DNA of 64,000 nucleotides from Druceiella hillmani. Its lineage: Eukaryota > Arthropoda > Insecta > Lepidoptera > Hepialidae. Every line of letters begins with the position of its first letter. Position 1 is the stretch's first letter. Positions 25,000-37,831 of this stretch are shown here, piece by piece. The stretch is taken from NCBI GenBank assembly GCA_039881145.1, contig JAYKKI010000014.1, positions 312,501 through 376,500 of the forward strand. The letters run 5' to 3'. The position numbers were made by a program, and so were the translations under genes. The notes beneath the pieces were generated by a model. That model did not search any database. It had not been told where the DNA came from and saw nothing but the letters and a program-made list of their open reading frames with translations.

Positions 25000-26402
25000 C
25001 GCAACGTGCTATGAAATTATGCTGATGAAAGGTTTTATTATTACATACAATAAAAAGAATTTGACTTTTCTGTACTTTCCCCAAAATTCAACACACATTT
25101 TAACTCTTTACCTTCAGGAATAATTCCTTGCAGGGAAGAAGACTACTCCGATCTCTCTCCTCTACCCCCCCCCCCCTAATGTAAAATATGCCAAGGTGCA
25201 TATCAAATTACTTGGAATAACTTTGGGATTTCATAAATTAGTGATAAAAATTGAAGACCAACTTCTCTCCCTCAAACCAAATGTTTAAAAGTTTATAGAC
25301 ATTTCTAGAATTCCTCTCGAACTACCAGAGGTTTTGAATAGACTTTGGTACTGACGATCTAACTTATAGACTAAAAATACCACAGAGCATAAAAAACAAA
25401 TAAAGAGAATAAGCAGGCGTGGCCCACACCACAGATATGATCCTCATATCACATTTTATTCTCATCGCAATAATGCACACTTTATTCGTCGACTAATTGC
25501 GATAAGTGATAGTGCTCCGTCGTTCGTTATTTATTAATCCCCAAAAATGGCCTTTTTGCTACAATTAGGTACAGAAATAAAACCCCACGGAAGAACACAC
25601 CCAATTGCATATTTCCCTATAATTTTTAAGCTAATTTAAATATATTTAGTCGGATTTTAACTTGAAACGTTACTGGCGACATTATTGCACCGGTACGTGT
25701 CACTAACGCTGAAAACTTAATATTTTAAGAACTAGCGACACGTTAAGGTGCAATAATGTCTTCAATGACACTTTTTAATTTCAGATTAAAAATGCGATTA
25801 TTAAAAAAAACATTAATGTTTTAGTCTAGGGAGTGAATCTACTGATTTTGACACCTCGTAAAACAAAGTTTTATTTCTATATCGAAATTCAAATCTGTGA
25901 TTGAAATCCAAAGATTTAAGATTAAAATACCCAAAGAAAATCGCCGGTTCGTTAGGAAAATTTCCTAATTTGATAATTTTTTAAAAGGATTTCAAGAAAA
26001 AAATGCCATATACACGATCAGAAATTATGTATACCAAGAAACACAAAAAAATTTACAGGTAAACAAAATTTTCAAAGAGAATATTAAATCTTGGCGAATT
26101 TAGTTATATGCTAATGATTTGAACATTTTATAATTTGCAGGAGCATGAACTCTTAGTTCGATAATTGGCGAAGATAAAATGAGGTACCTCCCCCGAAAAG
26201 CAAAAATACACACACAGAAGTTTGGCGCTCACTTTCTATTATTATTCCCCGAAAGCATATTCATCCGATAAAAAAAACTTTCGATACAAGTATGTGTCAT
26301 CCTCGTGCTCTCAAAAAGTGTTACGAAGCCGTTGATAGTAGTCATGGATTTATGAAAGGTTCAGTAGTAAAATATAAAACACGAATTACCAAATTTTAGC
26401 CA
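25000..26402. other. Noncoding stretch with poly-C tract and a hairpin
   Basis: Contains a run of 14 C near 25166 and the inverted repeat at 25665-25775. No gene recognised. Confidence 0.5.
25665..25775. repeat. Imperfect inverted repeat (MITE-like)
   Basis: Arms share GACATTATTGCACC and CGTGTC, reading outward in opposite directions about a 20-40 bp centre. Most of the 45-bp arms align by eye. No target duplication recognised. Confidence 0.6.
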
Positions 26403-27060
26403 ACTTTGCCATGGATGAAATAGTAATACCTCGTTGCGTCGAGTGGGCCGAAAATCAGATTCGTGACCAGACCATAGGACATAGTTTAAGTGGTAATTAT
26501 CTAACAAAAGCTAAAAATTGTATTTTAGTAAAAGCCATTAACTCAAACTGAAAAGTTCCAGTAAGATACTTTTTAGTAGAGTAACAAAGGTGCAAAGAGT
26601 ATATTTAGTGAAACAACACTTACAGCTTGTCAATCAAAATTATTTCCATAATTTTCTATGGCTGCACGGCCAATGTCTCAATGGTAACCAAATTGGTATG
26701 CTCAGTAGATATGTTGAAGCTCATAAGAAAGTCTTTTCAGGCATACAAAATAATTGTCGGCGTCGAAAAAAGTGAAATAACTTATAATTATTTGGTACAA
26801 CGTAATAAAATTCAAGAAAAAGAAAATTTTCACTTAGCGAATGAAATTCGGCACAAACGTAATTTTTTTCCTAAATAAAGTCATAAAGGTGAAGTTGGCA
26901 AGCTAATTATTTAATACTGATGTAGCTGATGCTATAAAATTTTGTCGTGTAAATATAGGCCTTTAGAAATTTCAGGGCAGTAAAATTACTGGACACTAAA
27001 TAAGGCTATTGAATAACCGGTTTGATTCCCTAAATTCCAGATACATAAGTGTATCCGATT
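26403..27060 (+). pseudogene. P-element (THAP9-like) transposase fragment, copy P3
   Basis: Frames with breaks give MDEIVIPRCVEW, matching the family's DEM block, then GCTANVSMVTKL (the DGCxxNxSM block), HLANEI, KVKLASQLF, VADAIKFC and FDSLNSR. The order of these blocks is that of P-element transposase. The N-terminal THAP domain and the C-terminus are not seen. The intact-looking 46-codon ORF at its start is part of this relic, not a new gene. Confidence 0.75.
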
Positions 27061-27958
27061 CACATACTTAATATACTAGGAATAGACGAACACACTCGAT
27101 ATGCATTGCATAATTGAAATTGAATAACCCTTGTGTGCGTAATTGTACATATGTGTGAGTTTTAGTGATGTCGTTTCACTAACGATGTTACATCGATAAT
27201 ATAAAAATAAAGGGGCACGTATTTGGTCAAATTTTGTTAACAATTTATTTCCCAGAGCCCATAATTATGAACTCGCCTCCAATTTAACATATTTTTAGAA
27301 ATTATTAAATTCTATAAAAGTAACTCCTGTCCTAAAAAATGATCATGCGATACCTCGTATGAGGCATTCACTCTCATATTTTTTAACCTTAAATATTTGT
27401 TTAGATTTAAACATTTTGGGTGCGTTATTTGTATTGTGAAAAATGGCAATCCGAGCGTATTCGTATAAAAAATTGAACATCACTTAAATTTAGACTAAAA
27501 ATAAAACAACATTTGTATAAGAAAAAATAAGTTCTGCGTAAAAAATATACACAGTGTGAATGGAGCAAAGTAGAAAAATATCTGCAGATATTTTAAAATT
27601 AAACAAATAACATATTACCTAATAGTCTTTAAGTACTAACTATAAACATATTATATTCGTTTTTAAAATTAAAAAAAAATCAACATGAGTTCCTCATACA
27701 ATGACACTATCGAGACTGCACATTGTAGTGATTTCAATTATACAATTCAACTATGAGAAAACATTATATAATTCAATATGAAAACAGAAATTTTCATTAC
27801 AGTTCTCTATAAAATAAAATTATGGCACCAAAACTTCTAAATGTATTTCTACGATTCTAAATAATCCTTTTGCTAGCTATTATAAAAATCATTGGCCTTT
27901 AAATAAAATAATCTTATTCAAATGGTTTCTCAGTTTCTTTTGATAAAAGTCTAGTCAA
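27061..27958. other. Spacer between P3 and foldback copy C
   Basis: AT-rich, nothing recognised. Confidence 0.5.
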
Positions 27959-28079
27959 AGATCTATCTTTGCTAATAGCCCACTTGAAGATGTTGTAATA
28001 TAAGGAAACCTAGGTCGTGGTAAAGAACTTAAAGAAAGTAGAAATAATACAACACCACGTAGTTTCATTTAATTGTGAA
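27959..28079. repeat. Foldback repeat copy C, single arm
   Basis: One inner arm of the foldback family in inverted orientation, ending CATTTAATTGTGAA. It lies about 40 bp past the last coding block of P-element copy P1 (minus strand), so in P1 orientation it is immediately 3' of the gene. Confidence 0.85.
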
Positions 28080-28119
28080 AATTGTCAGTGTAAATAAATT
28101 ATATAATTTCTAAAACTAT

Positions 28120-30660
28120 TTAACTAAAAGTCGTCCTACCAAAGTTAAAATTACTTTTTAAATTTTCGCATTTTAAGCATATACCAAATACATCTTTTGA
28201 TGGATAACTCAAAAAGCCCTTACCTTGTTTTATGAAATCTTTACGACTTATAAATGACTCATTAGTTCGTGGTTGTACCAAGGAATATATACAAACTTCA
28301 AATTGTATATACATTTTCTTATTTTTGTAACCACGATTCCACCTATATATTCGACAACCGATTTAATAAATTGCGACAAGTCTACAAAAGTGGTTAGGTA
28401 GTCTATTTAATAATGCCGAGGACACGTCTTTAAGATCACCTGAATTGTCAATTAGAAAATTATCGCCCAATCGAAATTTTTATCTCATAATATTGCAGTA
28501 TTAATGAGTTTCGCGGTGGAAACTATACCGGAAAGAATTGTAATTTTTTTCAATTTTCAAGAAGCTTCCACTTTCACTCAATTTTAACTCTGCATGACAA
28601 ATAACCTTTTGTATGCAGATATAAATTGTCTGCTCGTTGGGTTATTATTAAAACCACCCCTAGAACGTACGGAATTGAAAAATGTTTCCCAATGGTCTTG
28701 TGTTAGTTTATAAAAGGTTAAAATTGCAAATGGCCTTTTTAAACGTAATCTACGTATAAATATTTTAGACTTGTTATATTTATTAAGAACTCGGCAAAAC
28801 GTAAACGTCTCGTAGAGTTTATGATAACGGTACCACACTCAAATTTTAAATTTCTAAAATATTTGTATACTTGATCGATTTTGTCGACTATTTCTTATTT
28901 GTTAGTTAAGCACAAAGGTTTTTTTAAACCCAGAGGAAAGCTTCTGGAATTAGAAATATCAAATATATCATTAACGAGGGTAATAAATAGCACAGTAGCT
29001 TCCAAATTCTCAAGTTGTGATTGCGATTAAAAAAATCATGGTGGTACTGAATGACTGTCGCAACAGACCTTGAAAGTAATTGTGCTGCTAGCACCACTTT
29101 AATTTTTGTGTGAAATAATTAATATACCTAAACGTAATTTTGTTCCCCAATTTCAAACTTTCCTTCATTTGAATATTGTGTAAATGCGTAGTAAAGATAA
29201 ATTCACTTTTCTACCATTTTCGTCTATCATTATATTTATATTTTCTTCGTCATCGAGTGACACGGATCGAGTAAAATATAATATTTTTGGCTTTGTATGT
29301 GAAATATGGAGTATATGGTTCGCTGTTTAATTTTGCGTCAAGTAAACTGGATATGTTAAGATTCGAAACGATTCCGTCAAATGTAATTGAAATTACTACA
29401 CGTGAAGTCTCGTTAAGTAAATCAAGGCAAATTTTCAATAAGTTTGCCTTCTGTGAAGCCGTAAAACTTCTTCCTAGAAAGAAACCGACTGGAAGTTTCC
29501 AAAAGCTATTCACAGTTTCCGTGCACACACACAAATCCGGTATATACACTAGCGCTCATTTCATCAAAAGTTATACTAGCAAAGCATTTTTTAGCCATTT
29601 CCTTTATTGTATTGAATGACTCGGCTGTAAAATCTGGTTCGCAATTTACCCTCTGATATAATTTCCTAAGTGTGTTAACATGAGGTAAACAAAGATGAAA
29701 CTTTTCACGAATATAATTATAACACTTTGGACTATAAAAATTGAGAGTTAGTGCAAATTTATAAGCTCTTCACTATATTCAGTATAATGAGCTATTTTAC
29801 CAACTTTTTTTTTCATTTACCCTATCTACTAAAAATTGCAATGTTTCATTACTGCATGATGCGGTAAGGTCGTTTAAGTTATCCCGAAAACCTGGGCGTT
29901 TTTTAAATTCTTCAAGCACCGATTTTTGTGTTATCATTTGTTTCTTCATTCTCTCGGAGTTAGCCATCGAGTTCCTGATGTTGTGCTGCTTATATTTTAA
30001 TTTTTCTTTTAAATTATTACATATAAAAATAAGATTCTTTTTTTTTGGCGACAATGGTGGCTGCAACGGCTCAGGTGAAATATCTCTCTATATAAGGCGA
30101 TATTAGTTTTTTTTGGCATTAACTTTACCTGAAAACAAAAGTTATGTTAATATAAAAGAGAGCTACCAACTTTATTATAAATAATTCATTATTATATTAT
30201 ACAAACCAGGTAAATACTTATAATTATATTTCAAACTAAATAAAAAGAAAACTTATTTTCTGTTTTAACTTAAAATTTATACATGACATAAATTTTCTCT
30301 AAAGTCGTGATATTATCCGGACACGGTATAGAGTAAACGCATGGTTACTGAGCAGCGTCTAGGTTCTCTAATCGTTGTGAAAACGTTTACAAGAGGTTTA
30401 ATTATATATGATAAAATATAAATTACGATGTTGATAAACACACCAGTACAAACTCTGTGGGCACGGAGTCCTTTTTCAAAATACGTCGATGTACTTTTTG
30501 TACAAAACATTTTTTATCAAAATGTTTACTACATACCATAGAATGTAGTAAACATTTCGACATTATGGGGAGTCCAGATGTATCGATTAAGTATTCTTGT
30601 TCATTTTTCTCATCGTACAGAATTCTTTGGGAAACTGAAAAAACATATTTTTAAGTGATA
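28120..30660 (-). pseudogene. P-element (THAP9-like) transposase, copy P1
   Basis: Reading down the minus strand: the end of a THAP zinc-finger domain (VCSKHFDKKCF then SVPTEF) near 30.5 kb, a Lys-rich coiled coil at 30066-29797, then FALTLNFYSPKCYNYIREKF, TFDEMS, FWKLPVGFFLG, ITFDGIVSNLNISSLL, and near 28.7 kb LTQDHWETFFNSVRSRGG and NNNPTSRQF. The tail ends in PSKDVFGICLKCE. This is the domain order of P-element/THAP9 transposase, a RNase H-fold enzyme with an inserted GTP-binding domain. Frameshifts, stops and a deletion in the DEM region inactivate it. Foldback copy C flanks its 3' end. Confidence 0.85.
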
Positions 30661-31066
30661 TTTCGAATAATAATATGGAAACCATTATTAAAGGATCGAA
30701 TACAAATTTTACTTTCTCACTAATTGCCAGCTTGTTTTTGATTTTTTTTATATGCCAATATTATGTAAGGCCAGTTATTATTTTAAGTACTAAATGATTT
30801 AGATACATTCAATTGTTTTAAGTATGAAAATATTTTTCTTTTCAATACAAACCACCCCCGTTTCGGTCACATATACTACTAAACGCTTACATTATAAATA
30901 ATATTACTAATTTTGTTCGTTTCATTTCATCTACTCTTTACTACGCATTTACATAATTTCTATTGTAATCTACGGTTATTTTCACTATAGAAAAATATCG
31001 ATATGGCCTGTCGATAAAATAATGCCAATATAAAAACAAATAATAAAACGTTAAATAGAACATATT

Positions 31067-31253
<187 letters not shown>

Positions 31254-33189
31254 CCAAGTCTACTTAAACGATAATTTAGCGGAAAATAAATGATAAAAAA
31301 GTAAGTACGTGAATTACATTTACTTGTGAAATTTCCCTTTATTTGGATTATTCATATATGTCACTTCACAATCCAATACTGAACAGACACCATTGCTTAT
31401 TTTAAAATAATACTGTGGAAGTATTATTTGAAAATACATGAAAATACTAAAATGCGGCGAGACGATAGCGAAGCAAGAAACTATAGGACAATTTTATCTG
31501 TCAAAATAGTTTTATTTGTTCACGTATTGTCACATATTTTCCAATCGCAGTAATGTCATAAAGAATATATTCTCGCTCGCACACTTTGTTCGTCTATTTG
31601 TAATACATTAAGTCTATGGTTCGATTATAAGAAGCCATTGATAGATAATAATAAAGACAAAATATTTTCCTTGTTCCAAAAGGGAAGCTCATATTTAAAA
31701 TATCTTGACATCACTTTAGTCATTAGTCTAAGGAAATTCTTCGGTTTCATTGGTTATTCAGAGCTTTCACGATTTTTTTACTCGAACTACATTGAAATCA
31801 GACAACTCAGAAATCAGATTACTTTCCGTTTCACAAGGCCAGCCAGGACCATTTAGAATTATTACTTTACAATATTCGATCAGATGGCGTGTCTAACTAT
31901 AATCTCACATCGAGATAGCTAAATCTATTTATAAAAAACTTCAGATACATATTGAAATACAGACGACGCTAATGGGAACTGCAATCGTTAGATAATAAAT
32001 AAATTCCGAATTGCTCGTTAGCTTAATATAATAATAAATCTTTAATAATAAGTCAACAGAATTGACTACGGACGAAAATTCGTTGATGATGATGAAGCTA
32101 ACTTTTTTCAGAAAAATGTTGACGAAGAAGACGAAATAGTTCTTCTTGTTGAGTAATTCTCCGAATTTACCATACAAGTGTTTACGTACAATGCAGGGTT
32201 TGTTACGCATTGTTTATTAAAGAATATACAATGTGATACGTGTAGGTGCTTTGATTACTAATGAGAAAATTTCTCCACAAATATTATAAATTAAAATATA
32301 AGGACGATTTAATATATCCGCCCTGTGTTGTAATTGAAATTGGTAAGGTAGCAGAAAAAAACTAATGAAAAGTTATCTTCTTGAATATGACAGTCGTGAT
32401 AGAACAACAAGGAAAATTTATAACCAAGACTTTAAATCATTTTATATCCACAGATATATTTGACTGCGTTTCTTTTCATTAGTATGGAGATTTTCCATCA
32501 ATTAATCATATAACAGATTTAATGAAAACCGTAGTTGAGAAGTATATTAATAATCTTAAACTTTAACGTTAATGTTCGCTAATTAATATTTTTCAACAAA
32601 CCATCTTAATACCAAATTGACTAACGCCAAATATTTAATAAATATATATAATTTTCCGGGCAATAAATATAACTACTAAATACTGAAATATTTTAATCAA
32701 CAAACTGAGGAATCCTAAACTTTTCAGTTCTTTAAATAGTGATGTACAATTAATACATTTTAAAAATAAGCATCCCTTTTTGAATAAAGAATTAGTTACT
32801 ATTACCTCCCAATATTTAATCTTCATTACTAACTTTACTTTCATTATTTGGTCTTGAATAAATTATGTTTGCCCGAAATTTATTGAACATTTTCCTTTTG
32901 TTAAAGTTTGTTAAGTTGTACCTAATTAACTCCAACTTTTTGGCGTTCACAATTATTTAGTGTACCTTATGCGCTACTAAAAAAAGAATTAACAATACGA
33001 ACCACAACTTGTTTTTAGAAACTGGTAGCCTTTGGAAACTTAAAACCCTTTGGACATTTAATTAAATCCTGTTTTTTCTTTAAACTTTTCTTCTTCATTT
33101 TCTATTGTTTAGTTCAATTTTCGATAATATAACCAAGTGTACACATTATTATGGTGTTCAATACAAATAATAAATATTTTTGTGCCTGT

Positions 33190-34250
33190 AAACATTGCAA
33201 CTTCTTAGAAAATAATATTTTAATAAAAATTAAACTTAAAATCATCAGCTAATCTATTATACTGCTTTAGCTCGATATCATAGTGAGAAGTTGATAAATG
33301 GGCGGTGGAAGTGTGCACCGCAATTCGATTAGTACTTTAAAGGATCATAGTTCTAAATTGGTGACATGTGTTCACATACAGTTCCGGGAACCAATTTTGT
33401 TTTAAAGTTGCTACTTATAGTTTTTATATTCTGTTAAAATAATTTAAATCCGGCTCTCTTAGCAACTAAATAAAATAGAAAACTTTTAAATGTATAAAAC
33501 GCGCGTTTATTTATTCAAATAATAAATTAATATTTGTTTGTATGTCTATCGTAAATACACGATGTTTAGAAACACTGTAATTTTATGTATGTTAGTATTA
33601 GACATTATTGCATATAAGTATCTAAAAATAATTGCAGTATGTCAATATATCCAGGTTTTTTAAAAAAAAAAGAGGTTTGTATAAAACCTCTTTCTTTATG
33701 TCGTTCAGAATAGATCATGAACAGTCATCATAAATTAAAATTTAATACGATTAGTTTTTTAATTTATACTTTCGGCAGTTATATTAAATGATGTCATTAA
33801 ACTGTTATTTTATTTATTTTTAACTTTATGGCTATATTCACTCGTTAGATCATACGGCATGTAGCCGTGTCACTTCATTTAATTGGATGACTTCATTGTT
33901 TACCAGGACCACACATCGTTTAATTTCCATTTAAAAAAGTAAATACGCTATGTATATTATGTTAATCTAGGCAAGTCCAAAATTAATAGTCAGCGCAAAA
34001 ATTTCCTTAAATCAGATAACAAAAATTTTAATTATAAAGCTCTGAAACCGTCGAAACCCTTTTAGTAAACCCCATTTTTCCGTAGCTAAGTTTGTTGTAT
34101 CGCATGTATATAAAAAAATTAATAAAATTTTAGTGCGCGCGTAAACATTACGCTTTCGTGGAATTTAAATTTCTTTGAAAAAAATTAAATATATCGGCTA
34201 ATCTATAAAGCTATTATGCTTCAATATCATAGTGAGACATAAATAAACGT
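33190..34250 (+). repeat. Diverged direct repeat pair, about 110 bp each
   Basis: Units at 33190-33300 and 34143-34250 share GTAAACATT, TCGGCTAATCTAT-like, and CAATATCATAGTGAGA-like blocks in the same order, about 950 bp apart. By eye they are perhaps 65-70% alike. Origin unknown. Confidence 0.5.
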
Positions 34251-34787
34251 GTGAACAACACCAATTTTTTTTCATTTTTGGTGCGAGTGGGAAAAACATA
34301 TGCGACTTGAGCGTACGGAATTGGGAACGCAATGAATATCTCCAGGGTGATTTTAAGTAGATATGGGGGCGTACGCCACAATGTAATTGGCGCTTTTAAA
34401 ATTAATTTGTTTGAAAAATACAGAAGAGTTAAGATACCCTACATCCTCCTTTCATGAAGTCGGTCATAAAAGACGGCACGCGGAATAGTAGAATTTCCTT
34501 TTTCCCGTACAATCGTACACGCACAAATGAGATGCTACACTCAACTATTTACGAGAATATATGGAGAAAAGCCGGGGAAAAAGCTCGTGAATGGTTGGAC
34601 ACGTCGTATGTCTTGCGCGTTGATGCATTCGAGGCAAAATAAATTCAGCACCCCGAACATGTGATCGTTTAAACGACACATAATAAGTTAATAACGCATA
34701 AAAAAATTTCCCAACATACGATTATATACGAAGGTGAATTATTCTTTGATGAAACACTAACGATGATTAACTTGTTAAAAGTATGTG

Positions 34788-34851
34788 TTGAATATATTTG
34801 GCGTTAATTTTCTAGAAATTTGTTATTCATAACTAAATGAAACTATGTGAT
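34788..34851. repeat. Foldback repeat copy D, outer arm
   Basis: Starts TTGAATATATTTGGCGTTAA and runs to AAATGAAACTATGTGAT. It is the outer plus first inner part of the family unit, then diverges. It lies upstream of the P2 coding region, in the orientation expected of a left end. Confidence 0.75.
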
Positions 34852-35737
34852 ACCACGAGTCATGGATAAGTTAACCGCTGGATGACGCATCAACACAAAA
34901 TCTCTAGCCGCGCGCTGGCACAATTTGTGCCACCGCTCCCGGAGAAGAGCTTACGGGCCTTCAGTAAGAAAACAAACGTCACAGCCAAAGTGTCTCGTAA
35001 TTTTATATCAAAACTATTATTTAAGAAAGTATATCTTCGTATGCTACAGTCAGATCGCCGGCAGCAATTCCGCCATATTGTTGATTTTTTCACCACTAGA
35101 GATGCGTCAAGCCGTTATCGATAACTAAATCGATACTTTTATTCATCATTCATCATCATATTTGGCACGACAGCCCAGGGTAGGCCATGGCCTTCTGTTG
35201 GAGATTCTCCCAGGAAGTTCTACTTTTCGCGTGGGGTTTCCAGTTCTTTATCCTGAGAATGTTAAAATCTTCTTCCACTGAATCGATTCATAGTAATTTT
35301 GGTCTACCTCTTCTACGAGTTGTTAGAGGATTTGCGACGAAAACTTTCTTTACTGGGTTTTCATCTTTCATTCTAGATACGTAGGCAACCCAGTTCATTC
35401 TTTTGATCTTGATGGTTTTTATGATGTTCACTAAAACAACCTATAGATTTCTGACTTAAGACGTCTTCGCTAAATACCATTTTCCTTGACACCCCCAAAA
35501 ATTCTCCTCAGAACCCTTCTTTCAAAGGCTGCTATTTTATTCTCTCCAGTTCTAGTCAAAGGCCAGGTTACTGAGACATATGCTAGAACTGGTCTAATAA
35601 GAATTGTATATACTAATAATGTTGTTTTTCTTGTAAGAAAAGAAGATTTAAGGATGGAGCTTAGTCCAAAAAATGCTTTATTGGCCGATGATATGTGATT
35701 TTGAATTTCAGACGATTAGTACATTATTTGGTGGAGA

Positions 35738-36718
35738 TTATTGTATAGCCATATACTTAGTCTTGGAGTCGTTTATTGCCAGACCCAGTTGATTTGCAGC
35801 TATCTCCAAAGACAAAAAGACCTCTCTCATGGCTGGTAGGTTTCTAGCAATTATATCAATATCATCAGCATACGCTAGGATCTGAACTGATTTGTGAAAG
35901 ATGGTACCCCTAGTGTTAATATCTGAATCTCGAATAGCTTTTTCTAGTGCAATATTAAAAAGCAGACACGAGAGTGAGTCGCCTTGTCGAACACCATTAT
36001 TGACACTGAGATCTTCAAAGAGGGCACCATTGAATTTTATTTCACATTTTGTCGTCTCCATAGAACACATTACAAGTTTAATTAACTTGCTCGGAATTTT
36101 GAATTCATACATTGCATCTTGTAAATGCTTTCTACTAACACTGTCAAATGCTGATTTAAAGTTTACAAACAAGTGATGAGTATCAATATCATACTCAATT
36201 GATTTTTCAATAATTTGACGTAAACAAAAAATTTTATCAATAGTAGATTTTCCACTCCTAAATCCGCATAGATAGCTGCCAATTTCAGAATCAACGAATG
36301 ATTTTAATCTCAGAAACAGAATGTCGGATATAATTTTATAGCTTGTGCATGGTAAGCTAATGCCTCTATAATTGGAGCAAACCATTGGGTCTCCTTTCTT
36401 ATGAACAGGACACAAAATACTAATGTTCCATTCTGAAGGAAGCTTTTCAGAGTTCCAAATATTCACAATTAACTTTTGCAGGTGATCATATAGCCGAGGA
36501 TATCCATTTTTTAGCAATTCTGCAGTTATAAGATCATGTCCTGGTGATTTATCATTCCTTAGCTTATTAATTGCTAATTGAATCTCATCTCTCTTTGGGA
36601 TGGGAATTATTTCATCATTATTTACATTTACTGAGTTGTGTCTATGATTCTCCTGTGAATTTTCTGAGTGTAGAAGATTGTTAAAATGTTCAACCCATCT
36701 AGAAAGTATTTCGTGTTT
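35738..36718 (-). pseudogene. LINE reverse transcriptase
   Basis: Blocks in order: SPGHDLI, CPVHKKGDP, NYRGISLPCTSYKI, GFRSGKSTID, FVNFKSAFDSV, NNGVRQGDSLS, ILAYADDIDII. This is a non-LTR RT. The catalytic Asp of motif A reads Asn (V-N-F-K), while YADD is intact. Remnants of the C-terminal Cys/His-type region continue in broken frames to about 35200 (LGHV, EERNPKK and GRPK-like segments). Stops at 36720 and after 35738 break it. Confidence 0.9.
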
Positions 36719-36809
36719 GTTAGCCCTTATTCATTTCGACAAAGAGTAGAACTTGGTTTAAAGTCAGAGCGACTAAGTTTAACCCTTCGATAGAATGCTC
36801 TACTTTCAT

Positions 36810-37449
36810 TTAGGGTTTTAAGATTTTCAATTTTTTTAGGTTTTCCTCTTCAAAAGTTCTTTTCTTTGTTTTGTGAAGTCTTTTTTCCTCTTTTCTGGCT
36901 CTTTTATATTCTTCTGTATTGTTTCTGGTATTTCTATTTACATGCTTCATCTTTTTATATGCTTCATTATTTTTCTTGATAAGTTCGGTACATTCATCAT
37001 CATACCAGTCTTTATCTTTACTGTGTTTACTATTGCCTATTGCAGATTTAGCTGCATGACAAACACTTTCCTTTATTTCCCTCCAATGGTCATCTATGGA
37101 ATCACAGTCCTTTATTCTCATAAAATTATTATCTAAAAAGTCACAATATTCCTTTCGTAATTTTTGGTTTTTAAGTTTCTCACAATCAAAGGTCTTAAGT
37201 GGCTCAACACGTTCTTTCTTGGAATTAGAGAGTCTTGCTCTGATTTTAGCAATAATTAGATAATGATCTGAGTCTATGTTAGCACCTCTATATGTTTTAA
37301 CATCGAGTAAGTCTGAACAGAGTCTAGAATCAATCAAGACGTGGTCTATTTGATTTGAACATACACCACTTGGTGCTTTCCAAGTTTCTTTATGAATCAG
37401 TTTGTGACAAAATAGAGTGCTTCCAACAATCATGCCATGTTCTATGGCA
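36810..37449 (-). pseudogene. LINE endonuclease C-terminal part
   Basis: An open frame begins inside the APE endonuclease with FAIEHGMIVGS and carries the conserved NQIDHVLID and NIDSDHYLI blocks, followed by a Lys-rich linker. These match the endonuclease of RTE-type LINEs often annotated as craniofacial-development-protein-2-like. The frame ends in a stop at 36810 before the RT domain. Confidence 0.85.
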
Positions 37450-37530
37450 AAATCGATACTTTTGTTACTACTTAAAAATCCAAAAAATTATATATAAGAT
37501 ATATTTTAACTATATTTCGCTAATCATTTT

Positions 37531-37735
37531 AGGTTCCCGAACTGTCCGTACCGAAAAGAAAAATGGTTACAGGTGGCTTGGCAATGCGTGTCATGGTTTC
37601 CAACAAAATTAAGTACTGTTTATTCCAAACATTTTGCCACTCATTTAGTAGCAACGAGCCAAAACAAGAAAAGGCGTTTATTGGAGTCTGCGGTGCCAAC
37701 CCTATATCTACCGGCACGTGTAAGATTTTTTTAAA
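37531..37735 (+). pseudogene. P2 THAP-domain exon
   Basis: After a TTTTAG acceptor, frames give FPNCPYRKEKW, SWFPTKLSTVYSKHF and LLESAVPTLYLPA, matching the second half of a THAP zinc finger (W, VCSKHF, AVPT). The Cys before SKHF reads Tyr. A one-base shift separates blocks. The first THAP half should be upstream of the LINE but was not identified. Confidence 0.7.
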
Positions 37736-37831
37736 TTCTTTATATATTAAAGAAAATTGTTTATATTGTGAAGTCATCTTTTTATAAGTATAATTCTTAG
37801 TCTTATTATTAAACGATTTTTAATTCTTTGA

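Larger units (their letters stand above)
35141..37449 (-). mobile_element. RTE-like LINE, 5'-truncated, inside P-element P2
   Basis: Target duplication AAATCGATACTTTT at 35127-35140 and 37450-37463. The 3' end on the minus strand is a short ATGATGATGAATGATGAA-type tail, as in RTE-like elements rather than poly-A. The 5' end starts inside the endonuclease domain (FAIEHGMIVGS), so the copy is truncated. It inserted into what looks like an intron or 5' part of the P-element gene. Confidence 0.88.

Noticed and set aside
26411..26551. A 46-codon ORF that looked like the first exon of a new gene
   Set aside because: Its MDEIVIPRCVEW block and the downstream frames match P-element transposase, so it is part of relic P3.
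32611..32640. TAACGCCAAATAT, a possible outer arm of the foldback family marking the far end of P1
   Set aside because: Only 13 bases match and the neighbouring arm sequence is absent; too weak to define an element end.
33669..33693. A stem-loop AAAGAGGTTT/AAACCTCTTT followed by T-rich DNA, like a rho-independent terminator
   Set aside because: The window is eukaryotic and no gene ends there; treated as a chance hairpin.
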